Positions 8,882-17,912 of a stretch of DNA of 64,000 nucleotides are shown here, piece after piece. The position numbers and the translations under genes were made by a program. Under the pieces are notes generated by a model. The model saw nothing but the letters and a program-made list of their open reading frames with translations. It searched no databases and was not told where the DNA came from. Location of the stretch: the NCBI RefSeq assembly GCF_012102745.1, contig NZ_JAAVSY010000001.1, forward strand, positions 1 through 64,000, written 5' to 3'. The stretch comes from Haematospirillum sp. H4485. GTDB taxonomy: Bacteria; Pseudomonadota; Alphaproteobacteria; Rhodospirillales; Rhodospirillaceae. Within the stretch, counting starts at the first letter, position 1. Every line of letters begins with the position of its first letter.

Positions 8882-10453
8882 TTACATCCCCGTTGTCAAG
8901 GTATGCTGTCTCTGTGGGGTGGTCTCGGCGCGGGCAGGTGGCAATGCGGGCTGTGACGGAGCTGGCGTATCTTCGGAAACAAGCTCCGGAGGCAGTTTCT
9001 TTGATGCTTTTCCACCCAGCTCATAGACCCGCTGTGCTTGCCGCAGCAGGTTCCCGTGTCCGGATGAAAGTTTGTTCATGGCGGCATCATAGCTTTTGTG
9101 GGTTTGGTTCAGACGTGTGCCGATCATCTGCATGTCTTCGACAAAGCCGGTGAGCTTGTCGTACATTTTACCGGCCAAGGCTGCGATTTCCTCTGCATTG
9201 CTGTTGCGTCGCTCCACCTTCCATACGGCAGCAATGGTACGCAGGGCAATCATCAGGGTTGTTGGTGTTGCAATGGCAATGTTGGCTTCTGCCGCACAGG
9301 CCGTCAGTTCCGGGTCTTCCTGCAGCGCCAGGGCCAGCGCCCCCTCTATGGGAACAAACAAGATGACGTAATCCAGCTGGATGCCGGGCAAGTTCTGATA
9401 GGTCTTGCCCGAAAGGTCGCGAATGTGATTGCGCAGGGATGTCACGTGAGCCTTGGCCTGGGCGGTACGTTCAGCATCGGTTTCCGCATTAATGCAGGCT
9501 TCAAAAGCGGTCAGGGATACCTTGCTGTCGACAATGACCTTTTGCCCGCCTGGCAGGTAGACAACAACATCAGGCCGCAACCGTTTGCCATCCTCGGTCG
9601 TGAAGGTTTCCTGACTCTGGTATTCCTCGCCTTCTCTCAGGCCGGATCGTTCCAGGATAGAGGTCAGGACCATTTCCCCCCACGCGCCTTGGGTTTTGCT
9701 TTTGCCCTTCAACGCCTGTGTCAGATTATGGGTTTCATTACTCATTCGTGCCCCGGTTTCTGTCAGGGTACGAATTTGCTCGGCCAGTGCTGCGCGGTCC
9801 TTGCTGCTTTCAACGTGGGCACTTTGCAGTCCCTGCTGGAATTCTGAAAGCTTCTGGCGCATGGGGGCCAGGATGGCTTCTATCTGTTCCCGGTTCTGGC
9901 GGGTAAAGGTTGTGCTATGCTGGGTTATGACGCCTTCGGCCAGAACCCTGAACTCCTTGCCCATCTGGTCGCGGGCATCCTTGAGCAAGGCCAGTCTTTC
10001 GTTGGCCTGCCGACGTTCCTGTTCCAGTGTTTCGGTGACAACGGCCAGTCTGGATTGCAGGTCGGCACGTTCGCGTTCCAGATGCTCAAGCTTCGTCGTC
10101 ATCTGTGCGCTTATTCGTTCCGCTACGCCAAGGCGATCTTTCTGTTCCTGGTTAACGGTTTCAAGCCGCCCTGCTGTTTCACGGAGTGAGCCCAGTTCCT
10201 GCTCCAGATGTCTTCGCAGGGCATGTTGTTGCCTGAGTTCGTCTTCCAGATCAACCAGGTGCGATATGCGTTCCTGAAGCACGGCACGGGTGCACTCGGA
10301 CTCATGCCAAGCTACGGACAGGCGTTCGCGTTCGTTTTCGGTGACAGACAGTGTTTCCCGTATTCTGGCGCCGTTGCGCCACAGGATGCCGGCCAGTGCG
10401 GCGCAGCCAAGGCTCAAGGTAACAAGAAAAACATCCAGCAACAGGGAAGGCAT
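8882..10453 (-). CDS. rmuC: DNA recombination protein RmuC
   Basis: A 523-residue protein with one N-terminal membrane anchor (LLLDVFLVTLSLGCAALAG), a long coiled coil (about 30-220) and the RmuC nuclease-like core (GKSKTQGAWGEMVL, DGKRLRPDVVVYLP, VIVDSKVSL near the middle). RmuC limits inversions at short inverted repeats and is thought to be a PD-(D/E)XK-type nuclease at the membrane. The C-terminus is Pro/Ala/Thr-rich and probably disordered. The ATG at 10453 is preferred over the TTG two codons upstream. The next gene on this strand, pyrE, is about 144 bases away and ends in its own hairpin. Confidence 0.95.
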   Translation of the reverse strand: MPSLLLDVFLVTLSLGCAALAGILWRNGARIRETLSVTENERERLSVAWHESECTRAVLQERISHLVDLEDELRQQHALRRHLEQELGSLRETAGRLETVNQEQKDRLGVAERISAQMTTKLEHLERERADLQSRLAVVTETLEQERRQANERLALLKDARDQMGKEFRVLAEGVITQHSTTFTRQNREQIEAILAPMRQKLSEFQQGLQSAHVESSKDRAALAEQIRTLTETGARMSNETHNLTQALKGKSKTQGAWGEMVLTSILERSGLREGEEYQSQETFTTEDGKRLRPDVVVYLPGGQKVIVDSKVSLTAFEACINAETDAERTAQAKAHVTSLRNHIRDLSGKTYQNLPGIQLDYVILFVPIEGALALALQEDPELTACAAEANIAIATPTTLMIALRTIAAVWKVERRNSNAEEIAALAGKMYDKLTGFVEDMQMIGTRLNQTHKSYDAAMNKLSSGHGNLLRQAQRVYELGGKASKKLPPELVSEDTPAPSQPALPPARAETTPQRQHTLTTGM

Positions 10454-10559
10454 ATCCAAAGATTCCAGGAGAGTGGAAGGGCGCTATACTCGCCTACAGT
10501 GGAATATCAGGACAAAGGAATCAAGGTGATAAAGAGAACAAAAAGTGAATAATCAGGAA

Positions 10560-10587
10560 GTGGGCCGTACACGCCGGCATGGCCCAC
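10560..10587 (-). terminator. Hairpin after pyrE
   Basis: Arms gtgggcc (10560-10566) and ggcccac (10581-10587) form a 7-bp GC-rich stem 10 bases past the pyrE stop. On the minus strand it is followed by TTCCTGATTATTC, not a strong T run. Confidence 0.5.
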
Positions 10588-10596
10588 CGTGCTCTT

Positions 10597-11283
10597 TCAG
10601 GCTGCACGCCCCTTGTTGGCGGCTGACCAGCCCTTGGGATCATCAAGAAAGTTCTGGACCTCCACAGCATCGTTGTGGGTGATGCTGTTGGTCTTCAGGG
10701 CTGTTTGCAGTACATCGTGCCATGTACACAGATAATGTAGCTCCAGATCTTCCCGCGACAAGTGGTCCAAGGCCCCGGGGAAAATGCCATAAAAAAAGAT
10801 AACCAGTGCATGGCGGCACTGTGCACCCGCCTCGCGCAGGGCTTGGGCAAAGTGAATCTTTGATCCACCATCTGTCGCCAGATCTTCCACCAGAAGAACC
10901 CGTTGCCCCTCTTTCAGGTCTCCTTCAATCCGGGCCATGCGTCCAAAGCCTTTCGGCTTTTTCCGGACGTACTGCATGGGCAGATTCAGGCGGTCAGCCA
11001 GCCAAGTAGCATAGGGGATACCCGCTGTTTCTCCCCCGGCAACCGTGTCCAGCCTGTCGAAGCCGATTCTGTGTTCCACATGCTCTACCGCCAAGCTGAT
11101 GATTTTTTGTCTGGCCCGCGGAAAGGCAATAATCTTGCGGCAGTCAATATAGACCGGGCTTGCCCAGCCCGATGTCAGGGTATAAGGCTCGTCTGGGCGG
11201 AAGTGAACGGCCCCGATATCCAGTAAAATCCGGGAAACAGTTGTGGCTGTGGACAGGCTGTCCGGGGTGCGGATGGCATCCAT
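10597..11283 (-). CDS. pyrE: Orotate phosphoribosyltransferase
   Basis: A 228-residue cytosolic enzyme that makes OMP from orotate and PRPP in pyrimidine synthesis. The PRPP-binding motif VLLVEDLATDGGSK and the N-terminal SGWASPVYIDCRK are present, as is the catalytic-loop segment RKKPKGFGR. The ATG at 11283 is preceded by AAGGAAC; the frame extends upstream to 11484 without a ribosome binding site. It is not clustered with other pyr genes. Confidence 0.95.
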   Translation of the reverse strand: MDAIRTPDSLSTATTVSRILLDIGAVHFRPDEPYTLTSGWASPVYIDCRKIIAFPRARQKIISLAVEHVEHRIGFDRLDTVAGGETAGIPYATWLADRLNLPMQYVRKKPKGFGRMARIEGDLKEGQRVLLVEDLATDGGSKIHFAQALREAGAQCRHALVIFFYGIFPGALDHLSREDLELHYLCTWHDVLQTALKTNSITHNDAVEVQNFLDDPKGWSAANKGRAA

Positions 11284-11595
11284 GGCTGTTCCTTGTGCTT
11301 GAAGACTGAGAGGTACGGACGTTGTAAAGCTTTTGGTAGTATCGAACAATTCAAAACCTTCTGCTTGCGCGATCTGGTCTTTGTTCCGGTGCGGGGCAGG
11401 ACTCATCCGTCTGTCCGTGTCGATACCAAGGTGGATGTGTCGCGAATCTGAACTTCGTGTCAGGGCAGACGTTATATGTAGCAAGAGGCTGGTTACGGAG
11501 TATTCTTTTTGTACACTTTATGTCATATAGTTTCGCAACGTATGCCGTGTTTCGTGTGATGGTATGTTTGTGCCATTCTTTCAGGGCTGGGCAAA
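11284..11595. other. Divergent intergenic region pyrE / ELM1-family gene
   Basis: A 312-base gap between divergent starts. The middle (about 11490-11560) is AT-rich and contains TATAGT-like hexamers, so it probably carries both promoters. I cannot assign a spaced promoter pair or operator with confidence. Confidence 0.4.
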
Positions 11596-12750
11596 ATGAA
11601 AGTTCCGCCGCAAAAATCGCGGGGAAGCGCGTCGGGTTCGTCACGAAGTTCCCATACAGGGGGGCGTGTGTCTTCCGGTCGCGCGGGCAGGGCACCTTTT
11701 GCGGCGGCTCCGTCGTTTCCTCATAAACAGGGGGCAAGGCTGGTGGATCCTGTGGATCCTGTCGTCTGGGTGTTGACCGATGACCGGGCTGGGAATGTCA
11801 GCCAGGCAACTGGCGTTGCCGAAGCTCTTGGCTGGCCCTTTGAGGTTCGCCCGATACACTATACAGCTCTTGGTCACATGCCCAATCTGTTGCGCGGGGC
11901 ATCGTTGCTTGGCATCAGCAATGAAAGTTGTGTTCTGTTGGAAACAACCCTGACGCCGGACCAGACACCTGATCTGGTTATTGCTGCCGGGCGTCGTACG
12001 GCTCCTGTTGCACGCTGGATCAAGCGACGTGCGGGAAAGCCGTGTTTCCTCTGCCAGATTATGTGGCCCGGCATGCCCGGTATTTCCGACTTTGATCTGG
12101 TTGCCGTGCCGACACACGATAACCTTTTTGGCCAGTATGCCAATGTGATGAGGATTACCGGTGCTCCCCACCGGGTAACGGAAGGGCGACTTGCTGTCGA
12201 GGGTGCGCGCTGGCGTGATCGCCTGCGGCATTTGCGGGGGCCGGTGGTGGCTCTGATCGTCGGGGGGGCAACGCGCCGCAAGGCCTTTACACCAAAGATG
12301 GCGACCGATCTTGGCAAGCATGTTTCGTCCATGGTTGCCAGTGCGGGTGGGTCGCTTGTTGTAACCACGTCACGAAGAACCGGGCGCGATGCTACGGATG
12401 CCCTTTTTGCGGCCCTTCCGGCACCTGGTCATTCGTTTCGCTGGGGTAGTCGGGATGAGAATCCCTATTTTGGCTATCTTGCTCTGGCCGATGCCATTGT
12501 TGTAACCGGAGATTCGGTCAGCATGGTCTCGGAAGCCTGTGCCAGCCCGGCACCTGTTTTTATTTATGCCCCCACCGGTCTGGTATCGCGCAAGCATGCC
12601 CGGCTGCACCGGAACCTTTATGCACTTGGTATTGCTGAACCGATGAAAGATACGTTTTCGACCTGGGTCCATCCGCCCCTGAATGCTGCCGTTGATATTG
12701 CGCGCATGGTTCGTCTTGCCCTCCTCGGCGAAGAGGGTGACGGTCAGTGA
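11596..12750 (+). CDS. Mitochondrial fission ELM1-family protein (DUF1022)
   Basis: A protein of up to 384 residues. After a Ser/Gly/Arg-rich N-terminus (about 1-50), the conserved domain begins at VVWVLTDDRAGNVSQATGVAEAL. It continues with PDLVIAAGRRTAPVARWI and a C-terminal GDSVSMVSEACASPAPVFIY segment typical of GT-B-like folds. Bacterial members are annotated as ELM1/DUF1022 proteins, sometimes near lipopolysaccharide genes; their reaction is unproven. The start is uncertain: the ATG at 11596 lacks a clear ribosome binding site and the first ~50 residues may be untranslated. The stop overlaps the next gene's GTG by 4 bases, indicating translational coupling. Confidence 0.8.
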   Translation: MKVPPQKSRGSASGSSRSSHTGGRVSSGRAGRAPFAAAPSFPHKQGARLVDPVDPVVWVLTDDRAGNVSQATGVAEALGWPFEVRPIHYTALGHMPNLLRGASLLGISNESCVLLETTLTPDQTPDLVIAAGRRTAPVARWIKRRAGKPCFLCQIMWPGMPGISDFDLVAVPTHDNLFGQYANVMRITGAPHRVTEGRLAVEGARWRDRLRHLRGPVVALIVGGATRRKAFTPKMATDLGKHVSSMVASAGGSLVVTTSRRTGRDATDALFAALPAPGHSFRWGSRDENPYFGYLALADAIVVTGDSVSMVSEACASPAPVFIYAPTGLVSRKHARLHRNLYALGIAEPMKDTFSTWVHPPLNAAVDIARMVRLALLGEEGDGQ

Positions 12751-13502
12751 CATTGCCTTTGTTTGACCTGACAGGTCGGGTTGCCCTTGTCACGGGGGCA
12801 TCCCGTGGTCTGGGCCTTGAGATTGCTGTTGGACTTGCGTCTGTTGGTGCTGTTGTCTGGATGGGGGGACGTGACCGCGCCGCCTTGCAGGTTGCGTGTG
12901 ACCGCGTTCCGGGAAGTCGACCGCTTGTGTTTGCGGTTGAAGACAAGGGCGAGCGTGACAGGGCTGTTCAGTCCGTATTCCGGGAAAGTGGTCGGCTTGA
13001 TATCCTTGTCAACGCTGTCGGAATGCGTGACCGTCGCCCGGTCGAAGCTTTTACCGACCAAGATGTTGAGACTATGTTGACGGCAAATCTGATTGCCCCC
13101 TTTTCGTTGGCACGTCTGGTTGCTCCGGGGATGGCAGAGCGCGGGTTTGGCCGCATTATCAACGTTACGTCCGTTGCAGCCCATGTTGCCAGACGCGGTG
13201 ATGCGGTTTACACGGCTTCCAAGGCGGCCTTGACCGGGATGACCCGTGCCCTTGCGATGGAGTGGGGGCATCAGGGCATTACTGTCAACGCCTTGGCACC
13301 CGGTTTTTTTGCCACAGAAACGAACCGGGAAATGTCTTCAGATCCGGATGTTGCTACGTGGCTTGCCGGTCGTACAGCCGTGGGGCGGTGGGGGCGTCCG
13401 GATGAAGTGACCGGTGCGGCTGTTTTTCTGTCTTCTCCGTCATCGAGCTATGTGACAGGTCATGTGCTTTTTGTCGACGGAGGTTTTATTTCCTGTTTTT
13501 GA
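12747..13502 (+). CDS. SDR family oxidoreductase
   Basis: A 251-residue classical short-chain dehydrogenase/reductase: cofactor motif TGASRGLGLEIA near residue 15, NAVG near residue 88, catalytic Ser in VTSVAAH and YTASK near residue 153, then the C-terminal FVDGG. It resembles gluconate 5-dehydrogenase or 3-oxoacyl-ACP reductase types; the substrate cannot be fixed. It starts at a GTG that overlaps the stop of the ELM1-family gene (GTGA), so the two are coupled. It is convergent with the PAS sensor gene, whose last ~43 bases overlap it. Confidence 0.88.
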   Translation: MTLPLFDLTGRVALVTGASRGLGLEIAVGLASVGAVVWMGGRDRAALQVACDRVPGSRPLVFAVEDKGERDRAVQSVFRESGRLDILVNAVGMRDRRPVEAFTDQDVETMLTANLIAPFSLARLVAPGMAERGFGRIINVTSVAAHVARRGDAVYTASKAALTGMTRALAMEWGHQGITVNALAPGFFATETNREMSSDPDVATWLAGRTAVGRWGRPDEVTGAAVFLSSPSSSYVTGHVLFVDGGFISCF

Positions 13503-15277
13503 GGGATGGACGGTGCAGCGGACAGTTCTTTCTGCTGCACCTTACGATCCTCCATGCATACCGCGATAATGCCCCGCCGTTCTTTCTCGTCTCCCTCCTC
13601 TGCGCTGAACGGGGTGAGAGAGCAGGCCATCAGGATATAAGAACCGTCTACATTACGAAGCCTGAAGCGAATGGATGAGGGTTCGTGTTTCTCGAAGGCG
13701 ATCTGAAGCAGTGATCGTGTTGTGCGACGGTCTTCCGGGTGTATAGCTGCCATCCATTCATCCGGGTTAAGCGGATCCGGGCGCATGCCCGTCAGCACTG
13801 TCCAGGCATGATTGAAGTGTTTCCGACCTTTCTCATGGCTGCTCCACCATACGGGGACAGGCAGATTTTCCAGAATTTCGCGGAAACGATGTGCAGTTGC
13901 CCGTGCTTTTTCTTCAGAAGAACGGATCCAGGTGACGTCTTGGATGATGCCGGTTCCGTTGACCGGCTTGCCTTGCTCATTAAAGCCAAGTTCCGCCTTG
14001 ATATGAAGCCACAGTTCCCTGGATCCATTGTGGGACCGGTACACGAGATCCAAGGGGGCACCACGGCGTGCGGCAGAGATGGCCTCAGCAAGCATTTCTG
14101 TTTCTGTACCATGAGATCCCACTGCCATTTCCAGGGGGCCTGTGTTCCCCTCCCTGTAGCCGAGAATACGGCAGGCCGTATCAGACCATTTGATTGTGCC
14201 GTCCTCCATGGCTGCCCAGCTGCCCAGATCCCCGATCTCTTCTGCCTTGAGAAAGACTTGTATGTTCCGTCCCATCTCTTTGTTCTGTTGTCTCCACGCC
14301 AAGGACCGCCTGAGAATAAAAATAACCAGAACGGTGAGCATGATCCCAACAGTAGAAAACAGGAAAGACAAGCTGAGGGCTCTGAGGCGCCACGATGCCA
14401 GACCATCGCTTTCAGACATTTCAACCAGAATGGTCAGGTCGAGTACGGATGTTTTATGGGCTGCTATCATCAATGAGTCCTGGCCCCCGGAGCTTCCCGT
14501 GGTTTCCAGAAGCGCTTCAAGCTTGTCTGATGCTGCAAACTGTGCGAGCTGGGTGAAGTCAGCCTTGGATGATCCGACGGCATCGGCATCCCGGTCCGGC
14601 AGTTGGGCCAGGATTGTCAAGCCAGAGTCAAGAAGGGTCAGTTTGCCGCTGGGATGGTCAGGGCGCAGCGGAGCCAGCAAGGTTGTGAAGGCATGGGTTG
14701 GAAACGTCAGGATAACCATGCCGCGAATGGAGCGGTCCGGCGTGTGCAGGGCATGAACGTACATGACGACCATGCGGCCCAGTGAACTCCGTACGGGACC
14801 AACCAGCACAGCTCGCCGCGAACGGTCACTGCGCAGTTCATCCATGGCCATTTCACTGTATTCAAACTGTGTGCCGACCATCTGGGGCAAGGAGGCGTGG
14901 TGGATAAGGCCCGCCCTGTCGCTGACAACGACGCTGACAAGAGAAGCCTCCCGCTTCATGATTCGTTGCAGGAGAGGGCTGTATTCCGTGCCGGGTGGGG
15001 CTGTCCCCGGAGCCGGGGTTCCATACTCCACCGCAACCGCAGCGCGTTCCAGATGGCCTACAAATCGCGTCAGGGCCAGCTCTGCTTCACGGGCACTGTT
15101 TTCAAGGCTTTGTCCGGTTACGAAACGGCTTTCCTGACGTGTGTCAGAAAGATAAACCGTCAGGAGCGTTGCCATGGTGACAAGAAAGCTTAGGCCGAGG
15201 GTAATTACATACCCTGTTATACTCCCAAGCTCCGTGTCTTGTGCCGGTTTCCGGGGTGGCAGCACAAGCTCTTGCAT
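13460..15277 (-). CDS. Membrane PAS sensor protein lacking an output domain
   Basis: About 605 residues. A first membrane segment (ITGYVITLGLSFLVTMATLL) is followed by a periplasmic ligand-binding domain of about 270 residues, probably Cache-like. A second segment (LSFLFSTVGIMLTVLVIFIL) and two cytosolic PAS domains follow (AEEIGDLGSWAAMEDGTIKW and later ILENLPVPVWWSSHEKGRKHFNHAW). It then ends in a short polar tail; no histidine kinase, GGDEF, EAL or HAMP-MCP domain follows. Such proteins may partner with a separate kinase or cyclase, or the output may have been lost. The start is unsure: ATG at 15277 with AGGAGG 13 bases upstream, or TTG at 15337 with AGGAG 9 bases upstream. The 3' end overlaps the convergent SDR gene. 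Confidence 0.75.
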   Translation of the reverse strand: MQELVLPPRKPAQDTELGSITGYVITLGLSFLVTMATLLTVYLSDTRQESRFVTGQSLENSAREAELALTRFVGHLERAAVAVEYGTPAPGTAPPGTEYSPLLQRIMKREASLVSVVVSDRAGLIHHASLPQMVGTQFEYSEMAMDELRSDRSRRAVLVGPVRSSLGRMVVMYVHALHTPDRSIRGMVILTFPTHAFTTLLAPLRPDHPSGKLTLLDSGLTILAQLPDRDADAVGSSKADFTQLAQFAASDKLEALLETTGSSGGQDSLMIAAHKTSVLDLTILVEMSESDGLASWRLRALSLSFLFSTVGIMLTVLVIFILRRSLAWRQQNKEMGRNIQVFLKAEEIGDLGSWAAMEDGTIKWSDTACRILGYREGNTGPLEMAVGSHGTETEMLAEAISAARRGAPLDLVYRSHNGSRELWLHIKAELGFNEQGKPVNGTGIIQDVTWIRSSEEKARATAHRFREILENLPVPVWWSSHEKGRKHFNHAWTVLTGMRPDPLNPDEWMAAIHPEDRRTTRSLLQIAFEKHEPSSIRFRLRNVDGSYILMACSLTPFSAEEGDEKERRGIIAVCMEDRKVQQKELSAAPSIPQKQEIKPPSTKST

Positions 15278-15475
15278 GGAGGCATACAGATCCTCCTGCG
15301 CAGGTCTGGCCTTGTCAATCTGACCTTCATCCACCAAGCCGGAGATCTCCTGTTCGTGGGAGCAGAGCAGATTTGCTGCGCATGTCCTGCTATGAGGATA
15401 CCGGCGAATCCAGCCTTCTGTCCAGAAGACCAAGGGGATGATGTGCTTGGTCCGCCCAATGCTGACCGTGAAGCG

Positions 15476-16825
15476 TTATATGGCCTTGGAGTGCTTGAGT
15501 TCGCCTTGTTTCAGATATTGGTCAAAACGTGCTGCGGCGACCCGGACCAGCGGCCTTCCCTCTTCTGTCATGCGCAGCATGTATCCGTGCCGGATAACCA
15601 GGTTGTCTTTCTCCAGGTCCTGCATTCCGTTCAGTTCAGGGGTGAAATAGTCATGCTCACGCCCGAAAGCTGAGGCTATCTCACCAAGGTCAACCTCCAG
15701 ATCACACATCAGCCGTTCAATAACCATGCGCCGCATGCGGTCTTCATCGGATATGGCAATGCCGCGACGAATTGGCAGGATACCACCGGAGATCATGTGT
15801 CTCCAGGCGTGCACTTCCCCCTCGTTGGCAACGTATCCTTGGGGCAGGGACCCAATGCCCGATGCGCCCATGCCCAGAAGAACAGGTGCTGTATCCGTTG
15901 TGTACCCCTGGAAATTCCGGTTCAGCCGCTTTTTGGTCTGGGCTATGGCCATCGTGTCGTTGGCAAGGGCAAAGTGGTCCAGCCCGATACTGACGTAGCC
16001 GTACTGATGCAGGCGTTCTGTGGCGGCTTCGTACTGCTCCCATCGTTCCCGGAACCCGGGCAGGCAGTCTTCGGGCAACAAGGTCTGGTGCTTGCGCATC
16101 CAGGGAACATGGGCATAGCCGAACAGTGAAATACGCTGTGGCCCCAGACTGACAGCCCGGTCCACCGTATCCAGAATGCTGGTGGTGGTCTGGTAGGGTA
16201 GTCCATACATCAGGTCCATGTTGATCCGGTCAATGCCGTGCCTGCGCAGCCACTTGAATACCGAGGCAACCAGTTCGAAAGGCTGAATCCGGTTAACGGT
16301 TTCCTGTACCTTGTGATTGAAGTCCTGCACACCAACAGATGCCCGGTTTACACCGGCTGCTGCCATGGCCTGGATGTAGGCTTCATCGGCTGTACGTGGA
16401 TCCAGCTCGACGGCTGTTTCTGCATCAGGGGAAAACGAGAAACAGTTCTTGAGGCGTTGCATCAGCCGCGTGAAGTCAGGTGCCGACAGGATGGTGGGAC
16501 TGCCCCCCCCAAAGTGGATATGCTTGGCCGTGAAACGTGCCGGAAGGGCATTGGCCACAAGGTCAATTTCCTGCAGCAGGGTTTCCAGGTACTCTGCAAT
16601 GGGTGCATACCGCTTGGTGATTTTGGTATGACATCCGCAGAACCAGCACATTTCAGCACAGTAAACCACGTGCAGATACAGGGATACCGGTGTTTCGGGG
16701 TCCAGTGTTTCCAGCCATGTCCGGTAGAGATCCGGGGTTACGGCCGCCGAGAAATGCGGGGCAGTTGGATAGCTGGTGTAACGCGGAAGCCGCAGATTGT
16801 ATTTGTTCAGCAGATCGTGGTTCAT
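15476..16825 (-). CDS. hemN: Oxygen-independent coproporphyrinogen III oxidase
   Basis: A 449-residue radical-SAM enzyme that decarboxylates coproporphyrinogen III to protoporphyrinogen IX under low oxygen. The iron-sulfur motif is in YCAEMCWFCGC, with the extra Cys of true HemN, and the substrate/SAM segments HFGGGSPT and GVQDFN follow. The N-terminal LRLPRYTSYPTAPHF is typical of real HemN rather than HemW. The gene is divergent from the hydroxypyruvate isomerase gene. I found no clear FNR box (TTGAT-N4-ATCAA) in the 120-base gap. Confidence 0.96.
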   Translation of the reverse strand: MNHDLLNKYNLRLPRYTSYPTAPHFSAAVTPDLYRTWLETLDPETPVSLYLHVVYCAEMCWFCGCHTKITKRYAPIAEYLETLLQEIDLVANALPARFTAKHIHFGGGSPTILSAPDFTRLMQRLKNCFSFSPDAETAVELDPRTADEAYIQAMAAAGVNRASVGVQDFNHKVQETVNRIQPFELVASVFKWLRRHGIDRINMDLMYGLPYQTTTSILDTVDRAVSLGPQRISLFGYAHVPWMRKHQTLLPEDCLPGFRERWEQYEAATERLHQYGYVSIGLDHFALANDTMAIAQTKKRLNRNFQGYTTDTAPVLLGMGASGIGSLPQGYVANEGEVHAWRHMISGGILPIRRGIAISDEDRMRRMVIERLMCDLEVDLGEIASAFGREHDYFTPELNGMQDLEKDNLVIRHGYMLRMTEEGRPLVRVAAARFDQYLKQGELKHSKAI

Positions 16826-16945
16826 CAGCTTTCCTCATCTGTACAACGGCCCCGTTCCGGTCGGGGAAGCCTTGCCGCCTGTTAAAACGTGCTTCCCCCC
16901 TTGCCTGCAAGCGCATAGTGTAGCGCCGTTTGTTCCGGAGGTTCC

Positions 16946-17737
16946 ATGCCACGTTTTGCTGCCAATCTTTCTGTTCTTTTTACAGAGCAGCCTTTTCTCG
17001 ACCGTTTTTCCGCTGCGGCCCAGGCAGGGTTCAAGGGGTGTGAATTTGCGTTTCCCTATCTCTACCCCGCCGAGGAGGTGGCCGACAAGGCCGTTGCCGC
17101 CGGGATGAAGATTGTTGCGTTCAATGCCCCTCCGGGTGACTGGGCTGCCGGAGAGCGTGGCCTTGCTGCCGTGCCCGGCCGTCAGGATGACTTCCGGTCG
17201 GATCTGGAGCTTGCCGCTCACTATGCCCGACATCTTGGGTGTTCCTGTGTTCATGTTATGGCCGGCGTTGTTCCGGAAGAAGACTGGGAGGAAGCGCTGG
17301 ATGTCTATATGGCCAATATCGACTATGCGGCCAGTCAGCTGGAAGCTGAGGGGCTGAGGTGTCTGATTGAACCGATCTCCCGGCAGACTGTGCCCGGCTA
17401 CTTCCTGTCGCGTCCGGATGATGCCGCTTTGGTTCTGGAGCAAACGGGGCATCGTAATCTTTACATACTGTACGATGTTTACCATGCCCAGATGACACAG
17501 GGAGCCCTGACCGATTTTATTGAGGGCAACATGAGCCGGATTGCGCATATTCAGGTTGCTGGCGTTCCGGGGCGGAATGAGCCGGATATGCTGGGAGAGG
17601 TCAACTTTCGCTACATGTTCGATCTTCTGGACGGGGCCGGATATGACGGATGGATCGGGTGCGAATACAAGCCCAGGGGGACAACGCTTGACGGTCTGCG
17701 CTGGGCTTCGGACTGGTTGCGGCCCCAGGGGGTGTGA
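16946..17737 (+). CDS. hyi: Hydroxypyruvate isomerase family protein
   Basis: A 263-residue TIM-barrel protein of the xylose-isomerase-like superfamily. MPRFAANLSVLFTE, GCEFAFPYLYP, HVMAGVV, IEPISRQTVPGYFL and the C-terminal WIGCEYKPRG match the hydroxypyruvate isomerase/2-oxo-tetronate isomerase (Hyi/OtnI) family, with Glu and His metal or acid-base residues in these segments. It would interconvert hydroxypyruvate and tartronate semialdehyde, or act on a C4 analogue. GGAGG lies upstream of the ATG. No glyoxylate carboligase or otn genes are adjacent, so the exact substrate is an inference. Confidence 0.88.
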   Translation: MPRFAANLSVLFTEQPFLDRFSAAAQAGFKGCEFAFPYLYPAEEVADKAVAAGMKIVAFNAPPGDWAAGERGLAAVPGRQDDFRSDLELAAHYARHLGCSCVHVMAGVVPEEDWEEALDVYMANIDYAASQLEAEGLRCLIEPISRQTVPGYFLSRPDDAALVLEQTGHRNLYILYDVYHAQMTQGALTDFIEGNMSRIAHIQVAGVPGRNEPDMLGEVNFRYMFDLLDGAGYDGWIGCEYKPRGTTLDGLRWASDWLRPQGV

Positions 17738-17744
17738 GCAGTCT

Positions 17745-17778
17745 AAAAAAACGGGGCGCCGGAAAACCCGGAGCCCCG
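17745..17778 (-). terminator. Rho-independent terminator of parE
   Basis: A GC-rich hairpin (17752-17778, cggggc/gccccg outer arms, AAAA loop) followed on the minus strand by seven T. It lies about 135 bases past the parE stop. On the plus strand the T tract is upstream, so it serves minus-strand transcripts only. Confidence 0.8.
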
Positions 17779-17912
17779 CTGAGTTGGGTGCGCAAAAAGT
17801 GAGTGCTACAACAATAACAGGAGAGGCACAGGGGGCATAATGCCCGTGCGTCCATGAACTGTATCTGAACGGATTGTGGCGAAAGAGTGGTTTTATGAGG
17901 GCGTCATGCCCC

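Noticed and set aside
9098-9847. 249-codon plus-strand frame opposite rmuC
   Set aside because: No motifs or start signals; rmuC is certain.
16826-16945. FNR box upstream of hemN
   Set aside because: No TTGAT-N4-ATCAA-like palindrome was found.
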